Below are positions 1 to 14,016 of a DNA stretch of 64,000 nt, in pieces. Numbering within the stretch: the first letter of the stretch is position 1; each line of letters opens with the position of its first letter. The notes below the pieces were generated by a model that saw nothing but the letters and a program-made list of their open reading frames with translations, did not search any database and was not told the origin of the DNA. Origin of the DNA: Lota lota (taxonomy: Eukaryota > Chordata > Actinopteri > Gadiformes > Lotidae); the NCBI GenBank assembly GCA_026745465.1, contig JACYXH010000175.1:1529501-1593500 (forward strand). The letters are read 5' to 3'. A program made the translations under genes and the position numbers.

Positions 1-3023
<3,023 letters not shown>

Positions 3024-3181
3024 GTGCGTACCTGGTGCCCTACTTCATCCTCCTCATCCTCATCGGCATCCCGCTCTTCTTCCTGGAGCTGGCGGTGGGC
3101 CAGAGGATCAGACGGGGCAGCATCGGTGTGTGGAACTACGTCTACCCACAGCTGGGTGGCATCGGGGTGTCAAGCCTCATG
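3024..3181 (+). CDS. slc6a17: slc6a17 exon: TM2 and first intracellular loop
   Basis: The acceptor is CAG at 3021-3023 and the donor is ATG|GTGGGT. The exon starts with two bases completing a split glycine codon and ends in phase 0. It encodes about 52 residues, roughly human 99-151: the [22 protein letters not shown] helix, the conserved [10 protein letters not shown] loop and the start of TM3. An in-frame ATG at 3017 lies in the intron and is not a start. A CT repeat of about 120 bases ends only 30 bases before this exon. Confidence 0.95.
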
Positions 3182-4939
3182 GTGGGTGCTGCTCCCTCAC
3201 CTCAGATCCAAACGTATTGTCAAGTACATTGACATTCATTTACAGCATATTAACATTGGTGGCCTGCGGATGTGCATTGTTGCTGCAGCCCCTGTGGATG
3301 ACACACAAGTAATGAACGTCTGTGAAATTGATGATTTGGTTTTGGTCATAATTCAGCTGCAAGCAATGTTCTGGAAGATATCAAGTCATCTAGCAAATGC
3401 TTATATCCGAAGCAACTTACAGTCATTATTTTTACATACATGTAATTAATGAGCAGATAGGGGTAAGGCATCTGCTTCAGTACACCTACATTTAGACTGG
3501 ATATCTGAGTGAACCCATAACCTTACTGAGCATCTTATCATTCCATTATCTGGCTTAACGAGGAACAATGCAGTATAATGCCGTTCTACATTGACTACAA
3601 TGCTGTAGTCGTTAATGTGACCACAGTAGTTAATGGTTACAAAACGGTTAATTACCCCCTGGCTGCGTGCGCAGCCAACCGTGTTTGTAAGCAAGAAGCC
3701 CTCCTATATGAAGAGCACATACATCTGCTTGGGGGGGCTTGCTCTGCCAGTCCAGGCTAGTTCCTCATGTTGATTGGCTGAATGTTAGACACACACACTG
3801 TCAGCTCCGTCATCCTGCGTCTATCTCACCTATCATCTATCCAGTTAGCAGATCACGATGGACCTCGCGAGACGCGAGAGACTCAGTTCAGCCAGCAGCC
3901 CTAAATAAATTATTGATCTGGATGCTCTATCCAGCCAGTCGGTCAGTCAGCCAGTCAGGCTTTGTGGTCAGAGATAAAGGGGGAGGCGGGGGCAGGGATT
4001 GGGCCAGCAAGGCATGGTTTAATGAGTATGTGATGGAGTGGTGGTTCTGCAGCTATAAATACCTCTTATTGTAAGGCCTCAGTCTCAGCCCGCTGGGAGC
4101 CTACCTCAATAATTCATACACTCTCCGACTTCATCTGCACGCTCCTGGTCTAAGACCTGACTGGAGGACGAGGGATTGGGGGGGGTGCATGCATCTCCAA
4201 CGAGCTGTTTAACTGTGCCTTATAACTACACTGCTATCGCTGTGCAGGTCAGTGTGTGATAATGAGCCTGCCCATCTCTAACCCCCCCTCACCCCCATCA
4301 CTCCTGCAGGTTTGCGGCTTCGTGGGCCTCTACTACAACGTCATCATCGGCTGGAGCATCTTCTACTTCTTCCAGTCCTTCCAGTACCCACTGCCCTGGG
4401 CCGAGTGCCCCATCCGCAGGAATGGAAGCCAGGCCAGTGAGTCCACAACAAATAGCCCACGAGTCCACGCTGAACAACAATGTCAATGCATAAAATATAT
4501 GAAAAACCATCAAAACAGAAACACATCAAGGCTTCACTTGTGATGGAAAACAGTCGAGCAAGGATGGAACACAGCGCTATTGTTGAGACGCATAAACCTG
4601 CCCCAAGGCGTTCTCGTATTTGGGTAATGGGTTGGGCAGAAGCAGATGGGATCTGATGAGGGGGATGCAGAGAGTAGGGGGGCTTGGAGCGGCCGGGCCG
4701 GGCAGACGTTTGAAGCAGCAGCTCTCCTTGTGGACGGCACCCCATAGACACCCAGCAGTGCACATAAAGCATTTGTCATTCCTGCTGACGCCACACCTAG
4801 GGACACACACACACACACAGACACACACACACACACACACCTTATCCGACTCAGCAGCTGTTGCACACACACACACACACACACACACTCACAAACACAC
4901 ACACACACACACACACTTTATCCAACTCAGCAGCTATTG

Positions 4940-4971
<32 letters not shown>

Positions 4972-5039
4972 GACACTCACAAACACACACACACACTCAC
5001 ACACACTCACAAACACACCTTATTCGATAGGACAGTTGT

Positions 5040-5080
<41 letters not shown>

Positions 5081-5302
5081 ACTCACACATGCTGTGGTAG
5101 GCATTTAGTGGCATGGGTACACATAGGGTTCCTTTAGGGTGAGATCATACTCTGTTAGCTTTAGCTCAGTCTAGATCTGCCGTTTGCTGCCATTATATAA
5201 TATTTGCATCAAATGCTTTTTACTGGGGGTGTGGTTTGAGTCTTTACTGCTGTGATTTAGATTAACATTAAAATGCATCCATCCTATGAATCACTTCTTC
5301 TT

Positions 5303-5335
<33 letters not shown>

Positions 5336-6348
5336 ACCCACCCACCGCCTGCCCTAGTGATGGAGCCAGAGTGTGAGAAGAGCTCCGCCACTACCTACTT
5401 CTGGTACCGGCAGACGCTCAATATCACCAGCAGCATCGACGACTCAGGCGGCCTCAACTGGAGGATGACCCTGTCCCTGCTGGGCGCCTGGATCATTGTT
5501 TGTTTGGCCGTCGTTAAGGGCATCCAGTCCTCTGGGAAGGTACGGGGCTTTCCGTCCCGTTCCCCCCCCCCCCACCGCATGGGGGGGGGGGGGGGGGGGG
5601 GGGGGAAGATGACTTCGGAGATTACTGCTCCGTTTTTCCGTCCGTTGGTGTATATAATATGAATATTAATTTCCATGGGAGGATTTGGGGAAAGGATTTT
5701 ATTTTCTTCTGATGCTTATAGGTCAAAGGTTACAGTGGCGAGAGCTTAGCTTAGCCCCTGTCTATTTTCGGATCACATCTATGTTATGAAAGAGAGCGAG
5801 GCATGCCACAGTTATAAGGCTGGCCTCCACTAAGCAAAGACCGCCGCAGAATGGCGATAGGGGGGAAATGCTTTGGCTTGCAATTTTCTTTTAATCCTGA
5901 CACAGAGAGTGAGTCATTCACCACATAATACCATTTGAGAAGCATTCTTATTAAGGAATACATAGACCCTAGAATTTACCAAGCATTCCCAATGAGGAAT
6001 ACATAGACCCTAGCATAGCCTATAACAAGCATTCTCAATAAGTAATACATTGACCCTAGCATAGCATTTAACAGGCATTCTCAATAAAGAATACATATAA
6101 CCTAGCATAGCATTCAACACACATTCTTTGGGATTGCCAAGGTCAAACACTGCTTACATTTGTTTTGCATTCCAGGCCCAGTAAACAAATTATTACAGCC
6201 AGACCACAACTATTCTCAAAGATTCTTCAGGAACAATTGGATGCTGCCTCTCCAAACTTCAGTGGTTGCTTGCCATATTTCATGGAGATGCTTCAATGCC
6301 AAGCAAATATAAAGCATACTTGATGTATTTAGTTTGTTTGTTTCTGTT

Positions 6349-6412
<64 letters not shown>

Positions 6413-7158
6413 TGTGTGTTTGTGTTTGTGTCTGCGCATGCATACATGTACGGCATGTGAGTGTTTTTATGTATGTATGTATGTCTGTATCTGTCTCCCT
6501 CAGATTCTATGTGTGTGTGTGTGTGTGTGTTTGTGTGTGTGTGCACTCTGTTTGCACTTATAGTTTTCGGTCCTCTGTGTGAGAGGGCTGCAGACGAGCA
6601 GTGTCCATGGTAACAGCCGATGGTGTGATCGTGTGATAACTGTCTCTCTCTGTCTCTCTCCCTCTCCCTATCTCTCCCTCCCTTTCTTTCTCTCTCTCTC
6701 ACTCTTTTTCGCCCTCTCTCTCGCGGTCTCTCTCACTCTCCTTATCTCTCCCTCTCTTTCTCTCTCTCAATCTCTTTCTCCCTACCTCTCCCTCCCTGCC
6801 TTTCTCTCTCTCCCTCTCTCTCTCTTTCTCCCCCTCTCCCTCTCTCTGTCGGTCTCCCTCTCTCTCTATCTTTCCCTCCCTTTCTTTCTCTCCATCTCTC
6901 TCTCGCTCTTGGTCTCTCACTCTCCTTATCTCTCTCTCCCTACCTCTCCCTCCCTGCCTCTCTCTCTCTCCCTCTCTCTGTCGGTCTCTCAGGTGATGTA
7001 CTTCAGCTCCCTGTTCCCCTACGTGGTGCTCTTGTGTTTCCTGGTGCGCGGGCTGCTGCTAAAGGGTGCGGTGGATGGGATCGCCCACATGTTCACCCCT
7101 AAGGTCAGTCTGAGGAACGATGCCGTCCCCCCTTACCCTTCTGCAACCCACACACAAA

Positions 7159-7225
<67 letters not shown>

Positions 7226-10200
7226 TTGTCAACATGTCAGCAAATTGTCATGTGAGCACACAGAGACACATGGAAAGACAGAATTAGACAAACGCAAACC
7301 CATACACACACATGTAGACACACACACACACAAGCATCTAAACACATACGCACACTCAAAGGACCCTTACTCGGCCGGATACACACACACACGTTGGGCC
7401 ATGCACACAGGTATCGACATGTGCATGCACGCTGACACACACACACACACACACACACACACCTCCAAATACATTATTCTACTTCATACCTATGGATATG
7501 TATTATGTAACCGATCCATTTCAATGATAAGTATCCATCCAGAAACAGGGATCATGTTGCATGGTGTCCTGGCCAGGACATTTTTGAAAAAGAGATGTTA
7601 TATGTCAATGTACCTTCCTGGTTAAATAAAGAAAAAAAGTCAACCAGTAGCGTTGCAACAAGGCTTCCAGGGTACATGGCTATGTACATTTACATTTCAA
7701 AATAAATGTATTTCTACCCAATATCCATGCCTGCCTTATACAACGATGCAGAATGATTTTCAACACATCCGATAATAACAGTGAACATGTTATGTGTTGG
7801 AAGTTGTTATTTTATGTATAATTTGCTTGGGTCAAACTACCTTTTCCCACCTCATCTTGGCTACGGATATGAAGGCCCCTTAATTTACTGGTGTCTCTCA
7901 GTCGGCTCATCAGTCACGGCTTGTTCAACCGAATTGTGTCTGGCATATGCAAGTGACACTCTGTCTGTGCAAGCCACTCAGCCGTTAGTGATTGATGACT
8001 TCAGCCCCTGTGCTTGACAGCTGCTTGATGTTCTTCTACGCAAATGCTCCTGCCTCTTATAGTGTTTGGTGTTTGGCTCTCCCCTGTGGTTAGGAATTGT
8101 AAATGCACCTTAAACAGACATGTCAAAATGTCCCCTGAAAATATATATTTTCTTCAGGGCGGATCAGAGCTTCACATTTACAGTGAATACTTTATTAAAT
8201 GCTATTAATTCAAATGTTTGCTTAAAGTATCAGAACCTATGAGCCACTGGAAAAAGGGCATAAAAGAGATTCCTAAAAATGTGATTGTCTGTGTGATGTC
8301 TGTGGGCTCTTTCTGTAGCACAGCTGTGATGTGGTTTCATATGCAAAGTGTTTTACAACAAACAGAACAAGCAGGTTTAGCAATGCTTTATAGCACTGTA
8401 CCCCTTATCATACAGGACAGCTGTAGGTGCAATCCACAAATTCTCCATCTTTTCCCTACTGCTTTCCTTCATTCATTCCTACCTAATCTACTTAAGTTCA
8501 TTGGTCTTTCCTCTCTCTCTCTTTCCTTCCTTCCTTTCTCTTATTTCTTTTTACCTAGTCTACTTCTCACTCCTTCTGTCCTACACCTCTCTTTCCTTCC
8601 TTCTTTCCTGATTCCTTCCTTCTATAATTCCCTATCCACTAACTCGTCAACTAACTCCACAGCTGGAGAAGATGCTGGAGCCCCAGGTCTGGCGAGAAGC
8701 AGCCACGCAGGTGTTCTTTGCCCTGGGCCTGGGCTTTGGTGGCGTCATCGCCTTCTCCAGCTACAACAAGCGGGACAACAACTGCCACTTCGATGCGGCG
8801 CTAGTGTCCATCATCAACTTCGTCACGTCCATCTTGGCAACGCTGGTGGTGTTTGCCGTTCTGGGCTTCAAGGCCAACGTGATGAACGAGAAGTGTGTCG
8901 TGGAGTGAGTATAGTTTTGTTGTGTAGTGTGGGGTTCCTTGTATCCGTATATCGTCAACCGTTATATTCCATGACAAGTAAAAAAAAAAAAGCTGCTTTT
9001 CATTCACTCATTTTAGTGAGATTGATATGGCTCTGGTATCGTGTTTTGGTATTTTGACATCCTAATTTAGTCTGGTATTGGATGCATACCTGATGCTGAT
9101 ATTGGCATAGCAATTTTTACTACTGACTTAATGGGAAAAAATAACATAATACTGGGAACATGGAAACATTTGTGTCAAGCAACTGCCATACTAAATGTCT
9201 ATAATCTATATTTAATTGAGTCAAATATTATATTGAGTAGAATGTTATCTGAAACTGAAATCGCTAAAGTCAGGCATACTATACTGAGTGTGTTTAAAGG
9301 TTTGTTAAAGGACTGAATATGTAAGTCAAAAACCTGGCGGTTGATCTTGTCCTCTGCTCTCCCAGGAATGCAGAGAAGATCCTGGGCTACCTGAACACGG
9401 GGGTGCTGAGCAGAGAGCTCATCCCCCCACACATCAACTTCTCCCACCTGTCCAGCGAGGACTACAGCGAGATGTACGCAGTCATCAAGACGGTCAGGGA
9501 GGAGGACTTCCCTCAGCTAGGTCTGGAGGCTTGCCTGCTGGCAGACGAACTCAACAAGGTGAGCGGGGGAGGAGCCCATGGAGATTTGGGGCAGGTTATA
9601 TGTCTGAACAATAGCGCTGGGTTCCATCATTGCGTGACGGTTTGCCATTCACAAGAGAAGCCTAGATGTGTTTGGATGTATACAAATAAGAAAACTGTGC
9701 ATATCTCTTAAGAACATTGACATTTGAAGGGAAACAATGTGAAAGATAGAAAATGTTATTTAAGACAACATTCTCTGTCTAATGGAGTTAATTGAATGGT
9801 TGTTGCAGCCAGTGATGTGCTGCAACCTGCAGAGCAAGGATTAGTCTTTGAAAAAGATAAAAATAGAGAGAGATTTGGTTAGGAGAGATTATTTTTATGT
9901 AAACTGCAATCAACACGCTGTATAGGTACATTAGTAGTGCAATCCTGCAGGTGTTGATGTAAGTAATCATGTAAATACGCCCGTAGTCATGTAAGGGTTC
10001 CAAGGACGATGTGCGAGGTGCGGCCTCTCAATCCAAATTGATCGAAAATGGCGCATAATGATGTTGAAATGTAAAACATCTCCTGGGGTAGGATTCCCCC
10101 AGACCTCCCTACAAAGTCTGAATAGCGGAAGCCTCGATAGTTGATAAGTCGTTAATATTGTGTGATAAATCTTTTTTGGGGGTTTCTTGGATCTTGTTCC

Positions 10201-12933
10201 ACACTGTTTACATGAACAGAATACTGCTGCTTGACATTCTCCATTTCCCTTCTGGCCCTCCATCTGATGTTTGCACAGCACGGGTGTCCCATGACTGAAA
10301 ACAACCTATTGCAGCGAATAATGATGTCAGGGAAAACTCTACTTTTCCCTCACTTATCTCATTCCAAAAAACGCATGTCTGTCATTCCAAACATGAGCCA
10401 TTTTGAAATAAGAATATTGTGTCTTTCCCTGGCCATTCCACTCTAGCTATGTCATTTAGTTGTTAAATGAAACAAAGTTGCACCGATTGTAAGATACAGT
10501 GTCAAGGGGAGATCATTTTCAAATGGTGATTTCCCTGTTTAACAGTGTTTTATTTTCTGCATATACCATAAACAGCTGATTAGGGCAGCAGCCACAATGA
10601 TTTCTCCACATCACTACCAAGATTCTGCTCCTATTTCTTCCAGGCGGTGCAGGGTACGGGTCTGGCCTTCATCGCCTTCACCGAGGCCATGACCCACTTC
10701 CCCGCCAGCCCCTTCTGGTCGGTCATGTTCTTCTTCATGCTCATCAACCTGGGCCTGGGCAGCATGATCGGCACCATGACAGGCATCACCACCCCCATAC
10801 TGGATGCCTTCAAGATACGCAAGGAGATCCTGTGCGGTCAGTGGGGAATGTGTTGAGATCGTTGTAGCCATAACTCTATTAGAATGAGGAGTAATTTAAA
10901 GGATTCAGAAAGATGGGAATAGGATTATGCAGACCTGGGATCTGCAATTATTAGTGTGGATTGTTTGTATACGAAGTTCAGCTAAGCATTCTGCAGTTCT
11001 CTGAGGAAATCAGAGAGGAGGAGAAGTATATAGGAATGATCAGGGAGCAGAGGTCTATAGGCAAAACATAATAATCACTGAGGTCATGGGATGATACTGT
11101 GTGATGATTATATGTTATTGTTTATGCTAACTGTCTGAGAAGAACGGAGAGTGATTGTTTAGTATGCAGGGAGTGATGGTCATGTGATGGTCAAGACTCC
11201 AAGAGGCCTTGGAGTCTTGTGTAGTGTTTGAAATTATGGGTCAGATGTTATCACGGGACGGTGTTTTTAGAGTTAGACTGGACAATGGACTGTGTGTATA
11301 TAATATATACCAGTAAAGGAACACCAGTGGTGGTTGTGAAAGTGAATATAATGTAAAGTATGATTTAGTAATGTAAGACCAGGCTATTCCTCCACACTAC
11401 TGAACTCTATGTTTTTAAACTAGACATAGGTTTTAATTACAAAAATGTAACGTATGTATAATGCTACATATAGGTATTTTTCACTTCTCCGTTTCCTTTG
11501 CAATGCAATGCTGTTAAAGCATGCAGTTTTTGTGTTCATGAAGTTTTATTTGGAAGGGAAACCCCAAACCAAACCAAGACAGCTAACTAAACCTATGCCT
11601 TTTAGGAGTGCGTAGGGCTTGCATCAAGGCTGGATATACCAAGGATCTGGATATCTGGATATTGAAACACCTATATATCCAAGTGTTTGAGGAGAGACTA
11701 AGAATCCCAATTTAGGGATTCATAGAGAGAGGGGAAAGAAGAGCATAATCATCTCTCAACCCCCGTCTCTCTGCTCTCCCACAGTGGTGTGCTGCATCAT
11801 CGCCTTCTTCCTGGGCCTGCTGTTTGTGCAGCGCTCCGGGAACTACTTTGTCGCCATGTTTGACGACTACTCGGCCGGCCTGCCGCTCACCGTGGTGGTG
11901 ATCCTGGAGAACATCTCCGTGGCCTGGATCTACGGCACCGAGAGGTAAGGCCTTTGGACCGGGTCATGGTGGCAGGTATCCGTTGTACGGATGTGTATAT
12001 GGATTCTTTTTGGGTCATTTTGGGTGTGGTTTTAAAAAGCCCAAATGGGTTTCTACTATGCCTTGACATGTATTTTCTTTATTTAAATACAGTCTCTTAG
12101 TTATTAATTTGTGTAAATAAAACAAAACAAAAACAAAACCACAGTCTATGCTAGCCTCACACACAGATAGGATGCCCGTGTCTGAAGATTTTTGTGATCA
12201 CACTTATCGGGTTTACGTGACATACATTATTTTCTAGGCAATAACTACTGGTGTAATGTCCAGAATTAGATATATGTCTGATAAGGACTGCAAAGGATCC
12301 CATTCACCTCAAATTATTACAGTATAGCTTCCCATGAAGGCATTCCCAGATTTTGATCTGAAATTCTTCTCATCCCTTCAGTTCCACCATCTTCAACATC
12401 TTCATTGTTCACTTCCCTACCAGCTACCTTTCCTCCTTCCCTCCTTCCTTTTATCCACCTAACAACCTAGTCTTCTATCTTTATTCTCCTCCCACACTAC
12501 CCCTCTTCCTTCCTTCCTTCCTTCCTTCCTTCCTTCCTTCCTTCCTTCCTTCCTTCCTTCCTTCCTTCCTTCCTTCCTTCCTTCCTTCCTTCCTTCCTTC
12601 CTTCCTTCCTTCCTTCCTTCCTACCTTCCTTCCTTCCTTCCCTCCCTCCCTCCCTCCTTATATCCACCCATCCTTTCCTCCCGCCGTCCTAACGCCCTCC
12701 TTCTTCGTCTGGGCTCCCAGGTTCATGCAGGACCTGGAGGACATGCTGGGCTTCAGGCCCTACTCCTTCTACTTCTACATGTGGAAGTACGTGTCCCCCG
12801 CCATCCTGGTGCTGCTCATAGTGGCCACCGTCATCGAGATGGCCATCAGTCCCGCGGGCTACAACGCCTGGGTGGAAGCCGAGGTCAGTAAGCCCCCTGA
12901 AGTCCTAGCAAGACGCCGCGCATGTGACGCACT

Positions 12934-12999
<66 letters not shown>

Positions 13000-13881
13000 T
13001 TGTGACAGACAGAGAGAAGGATTAGAGGTTCGGAACCTCTATGATTTTTCCGTTGATGAAGGCAAAGCGCTTCGTTTTTTCCGAAAGCTAAAGTTTTACC
13101 ACGGGCTACAAGAGAGTGTGTCTGTGTATGTGTTGACACTAGCAAGAGACAGTGAGAGAGACAGAGAGAGAGAGTGCGAGAAACAGAGGGAGGGAGAGAC
13201 CGCTAGCACTGTTAGACCTTGGTTATTATGCCGTATACTCAGCCAACCCTCAAACATGGCTGTTGTCCAGTGTTTTGTACTTTCCAACCGACTCCCGCTC
13301 CTCTCGCAGTCTCTCTCTCTCTCTCTCTACCACATTACCTCTTTGCTGTTTGTTTGTCTTATTTTTACTTTACTGACAACCTCACTTAACCGCTTTTCCA
13401 AACCCCTCTAATCTCCTTCCATCTCTTGGCTTCCTCTTCTCTCCTCTCTTCCCTGTGTTTCTCTTTTTTGTTTGCTGCACCTTCACTCCGTCTTTTATTT
13501 TTCTCCCACCAATGGCAGGGCTCGGAGCGTTTCATGAACTACCCTCCCTGGGCGCTGGGCATGGCCTACGCCCTCATCATTGCGGCCATGCTGCCGCTGC
13601 CCATCGTCTTCATCGCCCGCCGCTTCAACCTGCTGTCGGACGGCTCCAACAAGCTGTCCGTGTCATACCGCAAGGGCATGATGAAGGACATCTCCAACCT
13701 GGAGGATCAGGACGAGCAGCGCTTCATCCTGGGCAAGAACCCCAGCGAGGCCCCCTCCCCGAGCCCAGCCCACCGCGCCTATCTGGGGCCCGGTGGCACC
13801 CAGGAGATGACCAACACCAACTATGGCACCAGCACCAAGACGGGCTACCAGAACATTGGCTCCCCGGAGTCACAGTTATGA
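3024..13881 (+). CDS. slc6a17: slc6a17, sodium-dependent neutral amino-acid transporter NTT4/XT1 (5' partial)
   Basis: SLC6-family transporter that loads neutral amino acids into synaptic vesicles (family knowledge). Ten coding exons lie in the window: 3024-3181, 4310-4436, 5358-5539, 6993-7103, 8663-8904, 9366-9558, 10644-10836, 11785-11944, 12721-12883 and 13519-13881. All junctions are AG/GT and all phases agree. They total 1892 nt, about 630 codons with the TGA at 13879-13881. The human protein has 727 residues, so roughly the first 98 (cytosolic N-terminus and TM1) are missing; no exon for them is visible in 1-3000. Diagnostic segments are [60 protein letters not shown] and the tail with [14 protein letters not shown]. 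The long acidic/proline-rich tail and synteny with kcnc4 favour slc6a17 over slc6a15 or slc6a16. The gene converges on kcnc4. Confidence 0.96.
4310..4436 (+). CDS. slc6a17: slc6a17 exon: TM3 and start of the second extracellular loop
   Basis: Acceptor CTCCTGCAG, donor GCCA|GTGAGT; enters in phase 0 and leaves one base over. It encodes [20 protein letters not shown], then the conserved [10 protein letters not shown] stretch and an NGS sequon that would be a glycosylation site in the large extracellular loop. Confidence 0.95.
4801..5090 (+). repeat. Compound CA array with an interspersed 25-30 base motif
   Basis: Blocks of (CA)n are separated by three related spacers: CTTATCCGACTCAGCAGCTG near 4841, CTTTATCCAACTCAGCAGCT near 4916 and CTTATTCGATAGGACAGTTG near 5018. 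Each spacer is followed by a fresh CA block, giving a higher-order repeat of roughly 75-100 bases inside the intron between the second and third exons in the window. Confidence 0.85.
5304..5335 (+). repeat. Poly-C run of 32
   Basis: Uninterrupted C from 5304 to 5335, 22 bases before the slc6a17 acceptor at 5356-5357. It is part of that intron's pyrimidine tract. The exact length may be unreliable because of sequencing slippage. Confidence 0.9.
5358..5539 (+). CDS. slc6a17: slc6a17 exon: extracellular loop 2 and TM4
   Basis: The acceptor CCCTAG follows a 32-base C-run; the donor is AAG|GTACGG. It encodes [17 protein letters not shown], an NITSS sequon, GGLNW and the TM4 helix ending GIQSSGK. 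Just downstream lies a C12 run followed seven bases later by a G25 run. Confidence 0.95.
5562..5605 (+). repeat. C12 / G25 homopolymer pair
   Basis: C from 5562 to 5573, then seven bases (ACCGCAT), then G from 5581 to 5605. It lies 22 bases after the donor of the slc6a17 exon ending at 5539. The two runs can pair as a hairpin and the G-run can form quadruplexes. Confidence 0.85.
5940..6128 (+). repeat. Minisatellite, four units of about 46 bases
   Basis: Units start near 5940, 5981, 6027 and 6073. Each contains a form of AAGCATTCTCAATAAGGAAT followed by ACATAGACCCTAGCATAGC. It is diverged and lies in the slc6a17 intron 5540-6992; no coding signal. Confidence 0.8.
6355..6550 (+). repeat. (GT)n arrays in a slc6a17 intron
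   Basis: A GT array of about 27 repeats at 6355-6408 is followed by GTGTTT variants, a short GTAT run and a second GT block near 6510-6545. Confidence 0.85.
6637..6991 (+). repeat. Pyrimidine-only tract of about 350 bases before a 3' splice site
   Basis: An irregular CTCTCC/TTTCTC tract with very few purines ends at the AG acceptor (6991-6992) of the TM5 exon. Within it a block containing TCTCTCCCTCCCTGCCTCTC-type sequence appears more than once, pointing to internal duplication. Confidence 0.85.
6993..7103 (+). CDS. slc6a17: slc6a17 exon: TM5
   Basis: Thirty-seven codons, phase 0 at both ends, donor AAG|GTCAGT. It encodes [20 protein letters not shown] and ends [10 protein letters not shown]. 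The acceptor sits at the end of a pyrimidine-only stretch of about 350 bases, so an open frame at 6579-7625 that runs through repeats and this exon is not a gene. Confidence 0.95.
7163..7222 (+). repeat. (CA)n microsatellite
   Basis: CA array about 60 bases after the donor of the TM5 exon. It runs directly into the 164-bp duplicated segment at 7221-7384. Confidence 0.9.
7221..7384 (+). repeat. 164-bp segment, exact duplicate of 19277-19440
   Basis: I compared both copies base by base and found no difference over 164 bases, from CACTATTGTCAACATG to CTCGGCCGGATACAC. Both copies are preceded by long CA arrays. A weakly similar stretch (ATGTGCATGC..CGCTGA) follows both. This copy lies in the slc6a17 intron 7104-8662, the other beyond the 3' end of the gene. 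Confidence 0.9.
7385..8662 (+). other. slc6a17 intron, remainder
   Basis: A CA block at 7435-7462, then ordinary AT-rich intron. The last 150 bases (8505-8640) are again strongly pyrimidine-rich before the acceptor at 8661-8662. No exon-like segment seen. Confidence 0.6.
8663..8904 (+). CDS. slc6a17: slc6a17 exon: TM6 and TM7
   Basis: Acceptor CCACAG, donor GA|GTGAGT. The 80 complete codons carry [20 protein letters not shown], then the glycine-rich unwound TM6 region [14 protein letters not shown] that lines the substrate site in SLC6 proteins, and TM7 ending [14 protein letters not shown]. Confidence 0.96.
9366..9558 (+). CDS. slc6a17: slc6a17 exon: extracellular loop 4
   Basis: Acceptor CTCCCAG, donor AAG|GTGAGC. 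It encodes the hydrophilic segment beginning [20 protein letters not shown], with a potential NFS glycosylation sequon, and ending LLADELNK. The NTT4-subgroup transporters (SLC6A15-A18) are enlarged here relative to monoamine transporters. Confidence 0.95.
9559..10643 (+). other. slc6a17 intron, nothing recognised
   Basis: Unremarkable AT-rich intron between the loop-4 and TM8 exons. No repeat arrays, no coding similarity. Confidence 0.6.
10644..10836 (+). CDS. slc6a17: slc6a17 exon: extracellular loop 4 end and TM8
   Basis: Acceptor CTTCCAG, donor TGCG|GTCAGT. It encodes [20 protein letters not shown] and [20 protein letters not shown]. The NLGLGSMIG segment corresponds to the TM8 part of the sodium and substrate site in SLC6 folds. 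It ends [16 protein letters not shown]. Confidence 0.95.
10837..11784 (+). other. slc6a17 intron with a short perfect inverted repeat
   Basis: Mostly featureless. An inverted repeat CAAGACTCCAAG / CTTGGAGTCTTG (12-base arms, 4-base loop) lies at 11192-11219. Confidence 0.6.
11785..11944 (+). CDS. slc6a17: slc6a17 exon: TM9 and TM10
   Basis: Acceptor CCCACAG, donor GAGAG|GTAAGG. It encodes [35 protein letters not shown] and [24 protein letters not shown] is a strong slc6a15/slc6a17 signature. Confidence 0.95.
12505..12655 (+). repeat. (TTCC)n tetranucleotide array
   Basis: About 150 bases of TTCC repeats ending in CCTCCCTCCCTCC, 65 bases before the acceptor of the exon at 12721. The intron 11945-12720 holds no other recognised element. 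Confidence 0.95.
12721..12883 (+). CDS. slc6a17: slc6a17 exon: TM10-TM11 region
   Basis: Acceptor GCTCCCAG, donor GCCGAG|GTCAGT. It encodes [32 protein letters not shown] and a helix ending [10 protein letters not shown] (TTCC)n tract of about 150 bases lies 70 bases upstream. Confidence 0.95.
12937..12994 (+). repeat. (CA)n microsatellite
   Basis: CA array about 50 bases after the donor at 12883, in the last slc6a17 intron. The same intron has GA-rich (13148-13200) and CT-rich (13310-13330) patches. Confidence 0.9.
13519..13881 (+). CDS. slc6a17: slc6a17 last coding exon: TM12 and cytoplasmic tail
   Basis: The acceptor is ATGGCAG and the stop is TGA at 13879-13881. It encodes [20 protein letters not shown], then [36 protein letters not shown] and a proline/serine-rich end AYLGPGGT...SPESQL. 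The tail differs most from mammals in its last 30 residues, while the dileucine-like and acidic stretch is kept. Confidence 0.96.
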   Translation, partial: GSERFMNYPPWALGMAYALIIAAMLPLPIVFIARRFNLLSDGSNKLSVSYRKGMMKDISNLEDQDEQRFILGKNPSEAPSPSPAHRAYLGPGGTQEMTNTNYGTSTKTGYQNIGSPESQL

Positions 13882-14016
13882 TCGGCTCAGTTTGTATCAC
13901 GCACCCCCCCCCCCCCCCGACCCCAGTTCTGTCTCTGATGGTGGATAGGGGCAAGCTTTACAGTAAGAAAGAGAGAGAGATATAGTAGGTAGAGAAAACA
14001 AAACAAGTGCAATAAA
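13882..14016 (+). other. slc6a17: Proximal 3' UTR of slc6a17 with a candidate polyadenylation signal
   Basis: The sequence directly follows the TGA and contains a run of 15 C near 13904. AATAAA at 14011-14016 is the nearest polyadenylation signal. A second candidate is AATAAAA at 16708-16714. Mammalian SLC6A17 has a long 3' UTR, so the distal site may be used. This is inference from motif position only. Confidence 0.4.

Noticed and set aside
4620..5030. Thr-His repeat open frames
   Set aside because: Translation of CA arrays in all frames; no gene.
6579..7625. 348-codon open frame on the + strand
   Set aside because: It consists of Ser/Leu/Pro from CT repeats and Thr/His from CA repeats, and merely passes through the real TM5 exon of slc6a17.
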